The notes beneath the pieces are model-generated. The model had not been told where the DNA came from and searched no databases. It saw only the letters and a list, made by a program, of their open reading frames with translations. Source: Ophiocordyceps camponoti-saundersi (nom. inval.) (Eukaryota > Ascomycota > Sordariomycetes > Hypocreales > Ophiocordycipitaceae). From it: DNA of 64,000 bases. The stretch lies in NCBI GenBank assembly GCA_003339415.1, contig PDHQ01000089.1, forward strand, positions 1 through 64,000. The letters run 5' to 3'. Below are positions 22,001 to 34,057 of the stretch, piece by piece. Both the position numbers and the translations under genes were made by a program. Position 1 is the first letter of the stretch; every line of letters starts with the position of its first letter.

Positions 22001-25000
22001 AGGTATCTCTAAGATACCCGATATCCCGGAAATCGAAGGAGAATACGGCGTTAAAATCTATATATTAGATCCTTAGTTATCCGGAAAAGTAAAATAACTT
22101 TACGATTCTCTTCTAAAACTTTAAGAAAATACTAGACTAATTAATTTACCCCCTAAGCGGTATCTAAAAATCCCCCTCGTTAATAATTAGTATAAGAAGA
22201 AACTTAATTTATATCCTTATTTACTAAATAAACCTAATTAGGATTTCCTTAATAAAAAGTATAATAGTATATATTTATAGGGTAAGATAAAATAAGCGCT
22301 TAAAGCTTTACTTTTCGCTAGCTTATATTTTATTATTTAAAGAAAAGGTAAACTATATATTATTAATAACTTATAAGCTTTAAATAGCGTAGCTATTCCC
22401 GATATATATTTAATACCTCTTTTTTAAAATATAATCTATAAGTTAGCGGGTAAAAAAGTTATTTTTACTATTAATACTTAAAGCTTCTTTTATTAGTTTC
22501 TTATTTATTTAGATTACTAAGAGCGGTTTACGATTATTTCCTACCGCGGATTAGAGAGGGCTATAATCGCTCTTATAAGGTATAAAAATTCTCCTACCTA
22601 TATATAAAAATTTATTAATTATATTCTCTAATTATATAAAATATACGCTACTAGATATATTAACGATATAGTAATCTTCTCTAATACCTTAGAAGATTAT
22701 ATTAAGTATCTAATTACTATATTTAATCTTTTCGTTAGTATAAATCTTTCCCTCTCCGCTCCTAAATTATTCTTTTATTACCTATTTATAAAAATATTAA
22801 GGTATTACGTTAATAAATTCGTATTAATAAATACTTAATCTTAAGTAAAAGCCTTATAAGATATTAAGTTTCCTAATACTTTATAATATCTTAAGTAATA
22901 AATTAGATTAGTAAGATAGATAAGATATCTTATTCCTTATTTTATATAATAAATTAACTTTTTTTAGAAATATAAAATAGTAATATTCTAAGAAGGATAG
23001 GAAAATAAAGTACCCGTTACTAGACCGAAAAGAAATACCTTTACTTTTTAATTTAAGATTATCCTAATAAAGGAAAAAACTAACTATTTTAATAATATTA
23101 TTAATACTTTTTATAATAACGCTACTCTTAGTTAGTTTTTTCCTAATCGTTAACTTTTTTTATAAATCGATATTTTCTAAGAGAATAGTTTTATAACTTA
23201 TTTTTTCTATATCGATAACGAGGAATCTTAGAAACTATTTTTAGCTTCGCTTTAGTAATCTATTAAACTTATTTATTATTTTAATTATACCCTTAAACTA
23301 GCCGAAACTAAATATTAGCTAACTAAATTTAAGATCTCCTATTTAGTATAAGCTTATTATAAACTCTAGACTTATTTAATCGGAACCCGGAAACCGAAAA
23401 TTATAATTTTTACGGATTATATTACGATTTTAGTAATTATAAAATAAGCCTCTTCTTTTACTATTAATATAAGGAGTAATAATTACCTTACTCTCGCTTC
23501 TTAGTTTTTAAATTAATATTTTTTTAAAATCCGATATATTCTAAATATTTTTAATATTCTTATAAACTCTTTTTTACGCCTCCCTTTAAAAGTAATCTTA
23601 GAAAAAAGATAAGAAAAACTCGAAAATATCTAAGAGAATTATATTAACTAGAACTACGTACTTATTTCCTTAAAAGCTATTCTTAATAACGCCTTCTAAT
23701 ATAGGATTTCTAAAAAATATCTCCTTAATATACGATAATCCGAAATCTTAGAGTAACTCGGAGATAAAAACTTTTAGGAAAAACTCGCTTTTATCTAAGT
23801 AAATAGCTTATTATATTTTAAAAATATTAATAGTTAATAACGATTTTATATTCCTAAAAATTACGCTAAAGAAATTATTTCTAAGTATTATTTTTATAAA
23901 TTTTATATTAGTTAAAAACGTATATAAGCTAAACTCTCTTTTAGTTTTATTATTTTTTAATTAAAAAAAAAATCGATAATTTTATAAATAAATATAATAT
24001 TTATAAATATAATTAAACTAATAAATAGCCTCCTTTTAGGGAAATAATTCCGATTTATTCCTTAGCGATTTTTTTTTATATAATTATAATAAACTTTATT
24101 ACTAAACTTCTTTTAATCTTTTCGGAAAACTTACCTTAATCTAAACTTAAAAGAAAATTCTATAATACCCTCCTTACTATTACTAATAAATTCTCGAAAA
24201 TATATATTTTAACCTCTAAATACGATTACTTTACCGCCGAAAAATAAGCTTAGCGGTTATATTATAAGCTTACTTATTATAATTAGGGACTCTTAAAATA
24301 AATTATCTCTAATTAAGATTTAAAATTTATATTTAAGCTTTAGAGGACCTTATAATTTACTTTTAATACTAAACTCCTAATATTAATTATATACTACTTA
24401 TAAACTAATAATTTATCCGAAAAATAAAATTAAATTATTAAAATCGCTCTTAAATTCTTCGCTACTAATTTCCCGATAAAGCGATAAATTAATACCTTAC
24501 TAGCTTTTTAGTTTTCTCTTAATAACTCTTTCTCCTTAGTTATTAAGACTATACTAAGTAAGTTACTTATTAGATTTTAAATAAATAATAATCTCCGTTA
24601 TCTAAGTAATTAAGCTTCTCTTAGATCTTAGGAAATATTAAAAGATAAAGTAATTATCTTTATTACCTACGCTTAAGCTATAATAAAATAATATTATAAT
24701 AAGAAATATTAGAAGCTTAAGTTTAAGCCCGGTAATTAAGTTTAGCTAAAATTTAGAAAAAGATATTCTATTTCTAACGAATAAGTAGCGAAGCTTTCGG
24801 AATAATAAACTAAGCTTTTCCGCGTAATCGAATAGATTAGCTATCTAGCTTATCGACTAAATCTCGATAACTCTATAAATATCTATCCTATTATATTAGT
24901 TATATAACTCTAACTAGCCGATATTTTAAAAGAATAACCTAGCCTTAAGCTTAATACTAATAATTATAAGATCGAATAAATCCTTAATAGGAGAAAAGTT

Positions 25001-25250
25001 AAAAAAGGATAAAGTATTACTTAAATAAAATATCTCGTATATTAGAAAGGATACCTAAATAATAATAATTAGTAAGTAGCTAAAAAGGACTTTTAATAAA
25101 AGGAGATAATCGAAGAATTCGAGAAAGAAAAGGATAAGTTAGAAGCCTAGCTAGATATTACTAGGAAAAAATATATAAATACTTTTAAAAAGTACTAGCT
25201 ATTAGAATAAGGTAAATAAGTTACCCGGTAATAAACGCGTAAAATTACTA
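19089..25250 (+). pseudogene. Inner gypsy gag-pol remnant with chromodomain
   Basis: Readable only as broken plus-strand translation. A protease-like segment lies around 21180-21330. The reverse transcriptase N-terminal block is near 22360-22425 (ALNSVAIPDIYLIPL), the YRGLERAIIALIRYKNSPTY block at 22540-22610, and the active-site block YINDIVIFSNTLEDYIKYL at about 22653-22710, with Asp-to-Asn change. The integrase core is around 24050-24600 (ITNKFSK, then IALKFFATNF, then FSLNNSF). A chromodomain-like stretch lies near 24970-25110. Many tryptophan, glutamine and arginine positions are stops. Confidence 0.82.
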
Positions 25251-25499
25251 GGAAATAATAAACCTAACGCGTCGCTATTTATATTAGATTTCCCTTTATT
25301 TTCCCACCTTTTCTCTCTTACCTTTTCTCTTTTCTATTTATCCTCTATTATCCCCCTTTATATTTCCTATCTTTATTATATCTTTCCTATATATTATATC
25401 TATTCCCCTTATAGTTATTCCCTTTTATTCTTTAATTCTATTCGTTTTCTTCTTATTTTTCTTTCTTTTATACTTAAGATTAATCCGCCTTATAGTAAT

Positions 25500-27180
25500 C
25501 CCTATTATTCTTATAATAGAACTTACTATAAGCTATTTTACGAGTAGCTAATTCGTACTCCCCCTATACTTACTTTCGAAAGCTTTAAAAAAGCTATTTA
25601 GCTATTCGGAAACCTCGCTAAATTTTAGTATTTATTTAAATTACTTACTTATAAATTTAATAACTAAAAATTAAATAACTATATAATATTTATCGCTTAG
25701 AAATAGGCACTCTAAGTAAAAAGCTATAATCTATTTTTTAGTAAATTAGATAGTTATATTTATTATATTAATAGGAAAATAAAAAATAAGCTAACGGAGA
25801 ATAACTCCCTAATAATAAGGATTATAATTCCGAGTACTTACTTTTAGATAATAAATACTCTAGCTCTAATAACTCTCTGCTTAAAATTTCTAAAGTTATA
25901 GCGCTTAGATATTCTACTCGATAAATTACTGTAGTATCTTCTTCTATTACTAGCTTAGCTTCTAAAGTACCGGCTACTTTATTAAGAAGCTATACCCGCC
26001 CTACGCTTCTATACTCCCTTATTAATATTAAAAGGAATATCTTTTTATAGTCTAATTAACTTAGAAAGAACTATTACGGCGCGTACGCGCTATTAGAAAT
26101 TATAAAAGATTATATTAAGGGCTTAGTTAGCGGGTAAGTTTACTAAGACTCTAAAGAATTAAAGGAGATTAAGAGAATCCTAGCTATTATCTCTTATACT
26201 AACTACCTTAAAAAAATAAAAAGAATAGTATTAGTAGCTATAGAAAAGAAAACTAAGGTTAAGGGAGTAGCTCCTATTTTTAGTAAATCCCTAATAAGGC
26301 GTTTTATTACTCCTTTTACTCTAACTTAATAAAGCGTCCTTAGAACCCCTAATAAGTAAACTTATTCCGCCTCTTAGTAACTTATAACTCCTATAACTAT
26401 TTCTAAAACTACTATTTAATTTTAAGAAGTTCTAAAAGCTAAAAATATTAAGGAAGCTAATAATAATTTCTTAGTAACTTATTACGATAGTTTAGTTTAG
26501 GTTATTAAATACTTTCTTACCTTTTTCGTAATATATTACGATAAGTAAGCTTTAGTATTCTAAGATATAGATATCGCTCTAATTTAGGTAACTTATTTTA
26601 ATAAGTACCTTACTAAATATAATATTTCTCTTAGCTTAAGTTATATAGCGAAAATATTCGATATTAGCGACGAATAGATTATCGATTTCCCTATTTTTAT
26701 GCCTATCTTACTTAATACTCCCGCTTTTAAGAATATATTACTCGATATCGATAAGGTCGCTATATTTATTAATAAAAAGTCCGTACTAAATAATTCTAGT
26801 AAGATTCTAGAGTTTTACGAAAAGAACTATTAGGACTTATATATTTATATAAGAGAATAGATATATCTACCTAGCGAGGGTATCGTTATATTATTTCTAG
26901 CTATTACTATTAATTATATACTCTTTTTAGCTTAAAGCGATATTATCGGAAATAAAATAACCCTAAACCTTAATAGTATTCCGGTCTTTAATATCTTAGA
27001 TTTAGTTAAGATAGCTCCTAATAATATTGCTAAAAAGCTATATAGTTAGATAGGTAGCCTAGTCGAACCCTCTAATAATGCTAAATATATTACGATTATT
27101 AAACCTATTAACACGGACCCCTTCGTTAATATAACGATAAACTAAGGTATTCCTTAGCTCTCTATATAATATTAGCACGA
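25500..27180 (+). pseudogene. Coding-like remnant downstream of integrase in the inner gypsy element
   Basis: Between the chromodomain and the 3' LTR lies 2.8 kb that is too long for an ordinary 3' untranslated region. Several stretches read as peptide with only RIP-type stops, for example near 26690-26840 (FPIFMPILLNTPAFKN, then ILEFYEKNY). I recognise no domain. It could be a third ORF, a relocated gag, captured host sequence or a nested fragment. Confidence 0.4.
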
Positions 27181-27240
27181 ACTATAATAGAGAAATACGT
27201 TAATAACGCGCTCTGCACTAAGAGCACGTATCGCACCGTT

Positions 27241-27342
27241 TAACTATTAATACGTAATAATCTTTATATCTATTTAACTATTAATAAGTAATAGATCTCT
27301 AAGCTATTTAACTATTAATAAGTAACGATTATTATATTTACC
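27241..27342. repeat. 34-bp tandem repeat, three units
   Basis: Units starting TAACTATTAATA recur at 27241, 27275 and 27309, a period of exactly 34 bp. It lies in the non-coding 3' part of the inner gypsy element, just after an island that escaped RIP. Confidence 0.75.
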
Positions 27343-28065
27343 TAAGCCTAGGTAAGAACCCCGTAGATTAATATACTTTTAGTATCGTTTTTTAATATCT
27401 TTACAATATAGTACTAGTTATATATTATTTATCCTATACTCTATATACTATAAATAGAGAAAGAATATCGGCCGTAATAAGAAAGCTATATAAAGCTTAT
27501 TCGCTATAAACTACTTACGATATACGCCTAAAGATAAGCATAACTATCCGTAATATAGTCGACCCTATTATTATTTATAATATCTTAGATACCTCCGTCT
27601 TCGTAGAGTATATTATACCTAAAGCTATAGACTATATCTCTTACGCTAGTTACGGTAAGATTATCCGTGTTCGCTCTCGTATTATCGCTAGTTTATATAA
27701 TAAGGATAGTAAGATATTTTCCTTTATTTTATTCCTTTAGTTTATATATTACGTTACGTCCCTATTATTCCTATTTTTCTTTCCTTATATTACGATACCC
27801 TTTACTATAATATATATTCTTCTATATATATCTAATATATATTATAATTCTTCTTTATTATTCTTATCTTATTCTTTTATTTCTTTCCTACCTTATATAG
27901 ATTAATTTAGTACTCTATACGCAGATCCCCGATAATATTTCTTAATCTATAAATAAATATAGTTATTAGAGTTAATATAGAAAAAGCCTTTAAGTATAAT
28001 AATAGTTTCTAGAGTAAAATAGGGAGTTAATAAGGCTATTAGAATTCTTTTCCGGCCCGGGGAGT

Positions 28066-28669
28066 TAATACGGGATATATAATAATACCCCTATAAATCG
28101 CCTAACCTCTTATAATATTTTCCTAGGATTTCCTAGGATTTCCCGCCTTAAGATTTTACTTAGATTTCCCCTAGAAACTTTATTACCTTTACGCTTAGGA
28201 AATTACTAGGATTTCCTCTTAGGATTTCTCTATAATAACTTTTAGGATTTTACTAAGATTTCTAGTAAGATCTAGTATTAAAATATACCTTTAGAAATCT
28301 CCGGATTTTACTAGGAAATCCCCGTGCGTTAGGAAATCACCGCGTACTAGGAAATCTCTATTTTACTAATATACTCGGAAATTACCGTAAAATTCCCTTA
28401 GGTAAATACTTTTAGGATTATATTAGGAAATCTTCCTTAAGCTCCTAGCTATATAATTAGCTTAGTATTCCTTTAGGTAATAATTTAGATTTTTTTATAG
28501 TTATTATTTTAATTTTTAAAAGACTCTTACCTATACTTATGCTTTTTATAGTAGCTATTTTATAATCTTACGATCGGTAGCTAGCCCGTCTCCCTTTCCT
28601 ATATACTATATCTAGTAGCTAGCTTAGTATATATAACTACTAGTAAATTATACGTATAAGCGTATATTA
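28066..28669 (+). repeat. Inner gypsy 3' LTR (604 bp)
   Basis: Same length as the 5' LTR. It differs only by transitions where I compared it, and keeps slightly more CA/TG than the 5' copy (for example near 28323-28342). Confidence 0.92.
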
Positions 28670-31600
28670 ATTTACCTTTTTAATCTTACTAGCGCCCCCG
28701 CCTTATTCTAATAATATATTAATATTTCCTTAGGCGACTCTCTTAAGGATTTTATTATTACTTACCTTAATAATATTTTTATTTATTCGGGTAGCTTACT
28801 TTTAGATTATTAAAAAAAAGTTTATATTATTCTTACGAAATTATAATAAGCTAAACTATATCTAAACTTTAATAAATACGTATTTATAATTTATAAAGTT
28901 AAATATTTTAAGTTTATTATCTATATTAGATAAAAAGTATACTTAGACCTAGCTAAGATTTTAGCGATTAGAGACTAGGAGGCACTAACTTATAAAAAAA
29001 ATATACGTAATTTTATTAGCTTCGTAAACTTTTATTATAACTTTATCCCTTAGTTTTCCTTCCTTATAGCCCTACTCGTTACTTTTACGAAGCGTAACGC
29101 CCTCTTTAATTAGACCTTAGCTTATTAAGATACTTTTAAGCGACTAAAAAATACGTTTATCTCCTCCCCCGCCCTCGCTTAGTAAAGCCCTAATCTCGAT
29201 ATTATTATAAAAGTAAACTATTTAGGTAAGGTAATTAGTCGCTATCTCTCCTAGCGCGGTTAGGATTAAATCCTATAGCTTATAGTATATTTTTTTTAAA
29301 AGCTTTAGCTTATAGAATAGAACTATATAATCTATAATAAGAAACTTCTTATTATTATTTACTACTTTAAGGCGTAGTTAGCTAAACTTCGTAATATTTC
29401 CTCCCTATTTACTATACTTATAGATTATAAAGCTTTAGAATATTTTATTATTTTAAAAGCTATATTAAAACGCTAAGCTTAATAAGCTAAAACGCTTACT
29501 TTTTTTAATTTCTATTTATAATACCGCTTAGATAAATACGTAACTTATCCTAATATACTATCCCGCTATAATTAAAAGTAATAATATACCGCTCCGCGTT
29601 TTAGCTATATTATATAGCTTTTATTTATTTATTTTTTTAAACTATAACCGGTTTAAAGCTAAAATACTACTTTTATAATACTAGCCTTTTTTATAAATAA
29701 GTATTTAAAGGAATTATAGCTTATAGCGTTATAATCCGATCCGCTTTATATAGTGCGATATACCGTGCTATAAGAGGGCGCTCGAAAGTTCCCTCTTAAG
29801 GTAAGTATAAAGGAGCAAATCGTAAACTATTCTTTTTCCGCTAGCGGCTAGCTATAGTTCCGGGGCTAACTTTAAGTACCTAACTAAAAACCTCTAATAA
29901 TTACCTTAATCTAAAAAACCTATAATTCCCCGCTTATAAGGCACTTTAGTAAAAATATTATATTTATATTACTTTATTATTACTATTATTAGGATAGTAT
30001 ATTAGCTAATATAGCGCGATTTATTTAAAATTATTATTATTATAGGAATTACCTTTAACGTTATCGTTACTAAGGCTTACTATAACTATTACCGCCCCCG
30101 GAGAGGTATTAAGTAACTATCTTCGTAAACTTTATAATAAACCTATTTATTATAAATCCTTCTTAGCCCCGCTTCCTTATAATTATTATTAATTAACTAT
30201 TAAAATATATTTAGCTAAAAGTAATAATATTTATAAAAGCTAAGTATTACGTAAGATATTTTATTTATACTTAGTAGCGTTTTTATAGCTTTCTTATAGC
30301 TATTATATCTAATTATAGTTTAAATTAGATAAGTTACTTTTAGTCGACTTTTTACTACCTTATAAGTATTAGATAACTTATATTAATAGCCTATTACTTA
30401 TAAACTAATAGCGGTACGGAACGAATAAACTAAGAGGTATAAGCTATCCTTTATTATATAATATTATTCTCCTAGCTTAACTAGCCTTTTTACTTACCTA
30501 TTTACTAACTTATATTAAATAATAAAAAGTTATTTATAATAAGCGTAAGTCTAAACTACCTATTATATAAATATAACTTAAACCTTATCTAATAGCTATT
30601 TACGCTTTCCGCACTAATTATCTTTTTAAAAGAGTATATTATTACCTTCGCTTAATATCTATAAGAAAATATCTAGCTAGCTTAGGTATCTATTACGTAA
30701 GCTTAATAAAAGTAGCAGAACGCCTCTAATAGTGCCCGTTACTTTACGGAACGATTCTAAGTTAGTAACTTTATATAGTTAGATTTTCGCTACGTTTATT
30801 CTAACTGCTTATTTAAGAAACTCGATTACCTTAAAGCTAAGTATAAAATCGTTACTATCTTATCCCCTTTAACTATTATACTTAATACTCTAAAAAATAT
30901 ATATCTTATATTTTATATTAATTTACTTAAGCGTGCTACGTATAATTTACTCTTATTATAATTTTTCGCTAATAGCTATCTTAAACCTTTTCTATAACTT
31001 TTTAATAATAACCTATCCCTTAATAAATATAAAATTAAGGAAATCCTTACCGCGAAAAATACCTATAAGCGACGCCTATAAGGCTAAACCCCCTATTATT
31101 AAGCGTTAGTAAAATAAAAAAAATACGTTATACTAACTTAAAAGCTATTAGATAGCTTATAATACTATACTATTTTAGATAATTATAAATTACGCTAGGG
31201 AGATATTCGTATATATAATAGCCCTAAATATACTCTCCTATTTAAACTTAATTAAGTAAATAATTAAATAAATTCCCCCTCCTTTTTAGTAAATTCCTTC
31301 TAGCCCGTTATACCCCGCCCCCCTCCCGTTCCCGTCCTTTTTCTTATTATTACGGCGCGTTTAGTATATTCTACTACTCTTTTTCTTCCTTAATATTATT
31401 AGCTAACTACGCCTAGCTTAAACTATTATAGCTATATAAGAGTATACTAAGCCCGGATACTAATACGCTACGTAAGTAATTATAACTTTTAGCCGCGGAT
31501 AATAGTAATTATAGTAGCTAATTTAGCCCGGCTAGGGCGCGATAAAAAGCGTAAGGCGGCGATAATAAGGCGGCGAGGTTAGTAAGGGCTATATAAATAT

Positions 31601-32554
31601 TATAGTTAGCTTTAAATTATTACTATTAATCCTTAGCTTAGGCGGCCGCCTTCTCCCGCTATAAAGCGAGAATATCTTACTAGGTTTACTTTTATAGCCG
31701 TAAAAACTCTTTATAGTAAAAGGCGAACGCGTTAAAGCTAATAATAACTTACCCTTATTACTAAGCTTAGTATTACTAATATTACGCTATAGCGCCGCTT
31801 ATATTACGGTAATATATTAATAATATAAGCGCGGGGATAATATTATTACTAAAAGGGATAAAAGTATTAAAGCTAAATAACTTAGGTAATAAGGATATAA
31901 AAATATCGGTAATAGCGTAAGGGGTAAATTATATAATATTAAGCTATATCCTAAAGCGGTTAGCGCGGGCTTAAAAAGCAGGCGTTAAGATAATATAATA
32001 GCTAAGAGTATTACCCTTATAGGCGCGGGCGGGCTCCTAGATAGCTTCGTTATTAGTAGCTATATTCTATAAATCGTAAGTAGCCCGCTAAAAGTATATA
32101 TCCTCGGCGAAAAGGTACCTTTCTTAAAAGTACCTTTTACGCTATAAATAATACGCCTAGTAAGCCGCCGCCCGGCTACGGATATATTCGGCTATACCCT
32201 TATTTATAAAGTTATTAAAATAAGGTATATATATATACGATATTTTTATTAGCGGCGTAGTATTTTTATTATTACTATTTCCTTATATAATATACTCCCT
32301 TATAGCGTAAGTTAGCGTTAAGGGCGCGGTTAATATACTAATAAGACGATAAATAAAATAATATATTAATAAAAAAAATAACGCGAGGAGGCGGCGCGGC
32401 GATAGCGTAAAGATAATAAAGTTAACGCTTTTAAAATAAGTAATATATAGAAAAAAAAAAGAAAGGAAAAGGAACGCGTAAAAGAATTTTTATTTTATTT
32501 TAACTTATACTCCTACTAAGGACGGAATTTCTATTTTCCTAGGGCGGCGGGGTA
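28670..32554 (+). pseudogene. Outer gypsy pol remnant (RT C-terminal part, RNase H and onward)
   Basis: Continues the interrupted reverse transcriptase. The active-site region YLNNIFIYSGS (original YLDDILIYSGS) is at 28763-28795. It is followed by KVKYFKFIIYI, NFYYNFIP and other connection motifs, then RNase H sequence near 29290-29580 (EQNYIIYNKKLL, then LIDYKALEYF, with QYRLDKY). Integrase would lie at about 29.9-31.3 kb but is poorly readable. The segment from about 31.3 kb to the LTR looks non-coding and is CpG-rich. Confidence 0.8.
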
Positions 32555-32740
32555 TATAAGGGATTCGGGCTATGCCCGAATAGCTAAGTTACGTAAAGTA
32601 ATTAGTTATTTCCGCGCGCAGCGCGCGCGCGGATCGCTTACCCCTATTAGGCGTTATAACCCCTTTTCTATAGTTCTTTATAGTTATTTTAAATAATAAA
32701 GTCACCTCCTTATAAATAGCTTAGAGGCTAAACCCTTATA
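32555..32740 (+). repeat. Outer gypsy 3' LTR
   Basis: 186 bp, partner of 16070-16255. It retains more original C and G (for example CCCGAATAGC against TTAAATAGC). Confidence 0.88.
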
Positions 32741-33198
32741 ATATAAGTATTTATATTTATTATTATACTTATTCTTATTAGATATAATATTCTAAAATTA
32801 GTAATATATACTTAATAATAAAAATAATTTTTTTTACTTAATATAAAATTATAAAATACTTAAAATTACTTATAATTTATAAATATCTATCTTTTCTACT
32901 TACCTTTACTTACTTTTATATTTTTATATTTAACTAAGCTTATTTATACTTTCTATACTTACCTTTACTTACTTTTATTTTTTTTTTCCGGCTAGAAAAT
33001 ATAAAGTATACGCGCGGGTAGATAAAAAGATAGGTATTTACGGACTACGAGCGATATTTAAGTCTCCCTAGGCCTTATACCGCTATTACGTTACGTGGTA
33101 GGGTAGGTCGGAAAATGCCTTAGTAATTCGGTACGTACCGCTAAATCTAGGAGTATCGTGTCTAATAGGAATAGGTGCCGTGGCAAATATGAATACTC

Positions 33199-34057
33199 CT
33201 AGATACTTGCTATGAAAACGTGGATGCTTTTTAAAAGAGGCCTTCTGATAATTGTGGTGGTGGTGGAGGTGGTGGCGGTGAAGAACTTAGTAATGAGTCT
33301 GGCGCCGAGAGAATATCCGTCCCGTGCCCGACGCACTTGTTCCGAGAAAAGACAGCCAGGGCATATATGGCTGAATAAGCCCGAATCAAAGCACCCTCAA
33401 CTTTTGGTGCAACGGAGAATAGTTTATCCATTCTAGCAGGAGGAGACGACAGCTCGTGACGACGACGACGCCACTCCCTCCCTCACACACACACGCGCGC
33501 GCACACACTCTCTCTCGCTCTCTCGGCATCCCCCTTTGCCCACCTTCATCTATTCACAGACAGATGATGACATGGATAAGAAAACAAAGGAAACGGCTAA
33601 ACAAGCTTCCCTTTCTTGACATCAATGTGCGTCACCTGCTTCCCCTTCCGCCTCACTCCAACAGCATCGGTGAGTCACGGGACAAATCAATCATCTGCGA
33701 AACAAGGTCTGGAAATAAAAAAAGGCCGCCTCTTCATCATCACCTGTTCCTGACTCACAGTATCTGATGCTCTCGCGGCGGCTACCTACTGTTCTATCTA
33801 CCTACCTAGGCAGCTTCTATGCATGTAAATCCATTATGGCTGAGCTACCTGCCTATATATAATTCGAGATTCCTTCCACGCCTCCTTCTCCCTCCATACC
33901 TGTCCTGCCCTCTTAACTCCTCAGTGTCTCCTCCTCCCATCCCCCTTCCTTCAACGGCAGCTACCTTTGTATCCCTTGCTACCGATTGCTTTATCTATCT
34001 CCTCTCGAAAGACAGCATTCTCTCGGAAACACCAAAGACCATACGCGAACCGACAAG
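33199..34057. promoter_or_regulatory. Upstream region of the chitinase gene with microsatellites
   Basis: Composition returns to normal here. It contains a GGT/GGC microsatellite (about 33255-33280) and an AC/GC/CT dinucleotide tract (about 33483-33525). A TATATATA element at 33854-33861, about 200 bp before the chitinase start, is a candidate TATA box. No gene is supported. Confidence 0.5.

Larger units (their letters stand above)
18485..28669 (+). mobile_element. Inner Ty3/gypsy chromovirus-like retrotransposon (10.2 kb, RIP-dead)
   Basis: Complete by structure: two 604-bp LTRs and a perfect 5-bp target duplication ATTTA (18480-18484 and 28670-28674). Removing the element rejoins the outer reverse transcriptase reading frame: FGLFEYLI before, FNLTSAPALF after, matching the gypsy PFGLTSAPATF block. 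The internal region (about 9.0 kb) encodes, on plus, gag/protease remnants, reverse transcriptase (degenerate YINDIVIFS near 22653-22682), RNase H, integrase and a chromodomain-like segment, and then 2.8 kb of extra sequence. A purine-rich run (about 28056-28064) precedes the 3' LTR. Confidence 0.92.
16070..32740 (+). mobile_element. Outer Ty3/gypsy retrotransposon (RIP-dead, split by an inner element)
   Basis: Bounded by identical-length 186-bp LTRs and a 4-bp ATAT duplication (16066-16069 and 32741-32744). The ends TATAAGGG/CCCTTATA fit TGTAAGGG/CCCTTACA before RIP. Excluding the inner element, the internal region is about 6.1 kb. Plus-strand remnants of gag (zinc knuckle near 17176-17220), reverse transcriptase, RNase H and downstream pol are readable but full of stops. 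A purine tract (about 32541-32552) just before the right LTR is in the position of a polypurine tract. Confidence 0.88.
15702..33198. repeat. 822-bp tandem duplication, copy 2 (split by nested retroelements)
   Basis: Copy 2 starts at 15702, is interrupted at 16069, and resumes at 32741-32745, ending near 33198. Only 15702-16069 and 32741-33198 belong to the repeat; the 16.7 kb between them is the outer gypsy insertion. Removing the insertion and one ATAT restores a sequence that matches copy 1 across the junction (15230-15255). The distal part (33040-33198) is hardly mutated. Confidence 0.78.

Noticed and set aside
33212..33436. Short ORFs on both strands between the AT-rich island and the chitinase gene
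   Set aside because: Derived from GGT microsatellite and unrelated sequence, with no conserved motif or gene structure.
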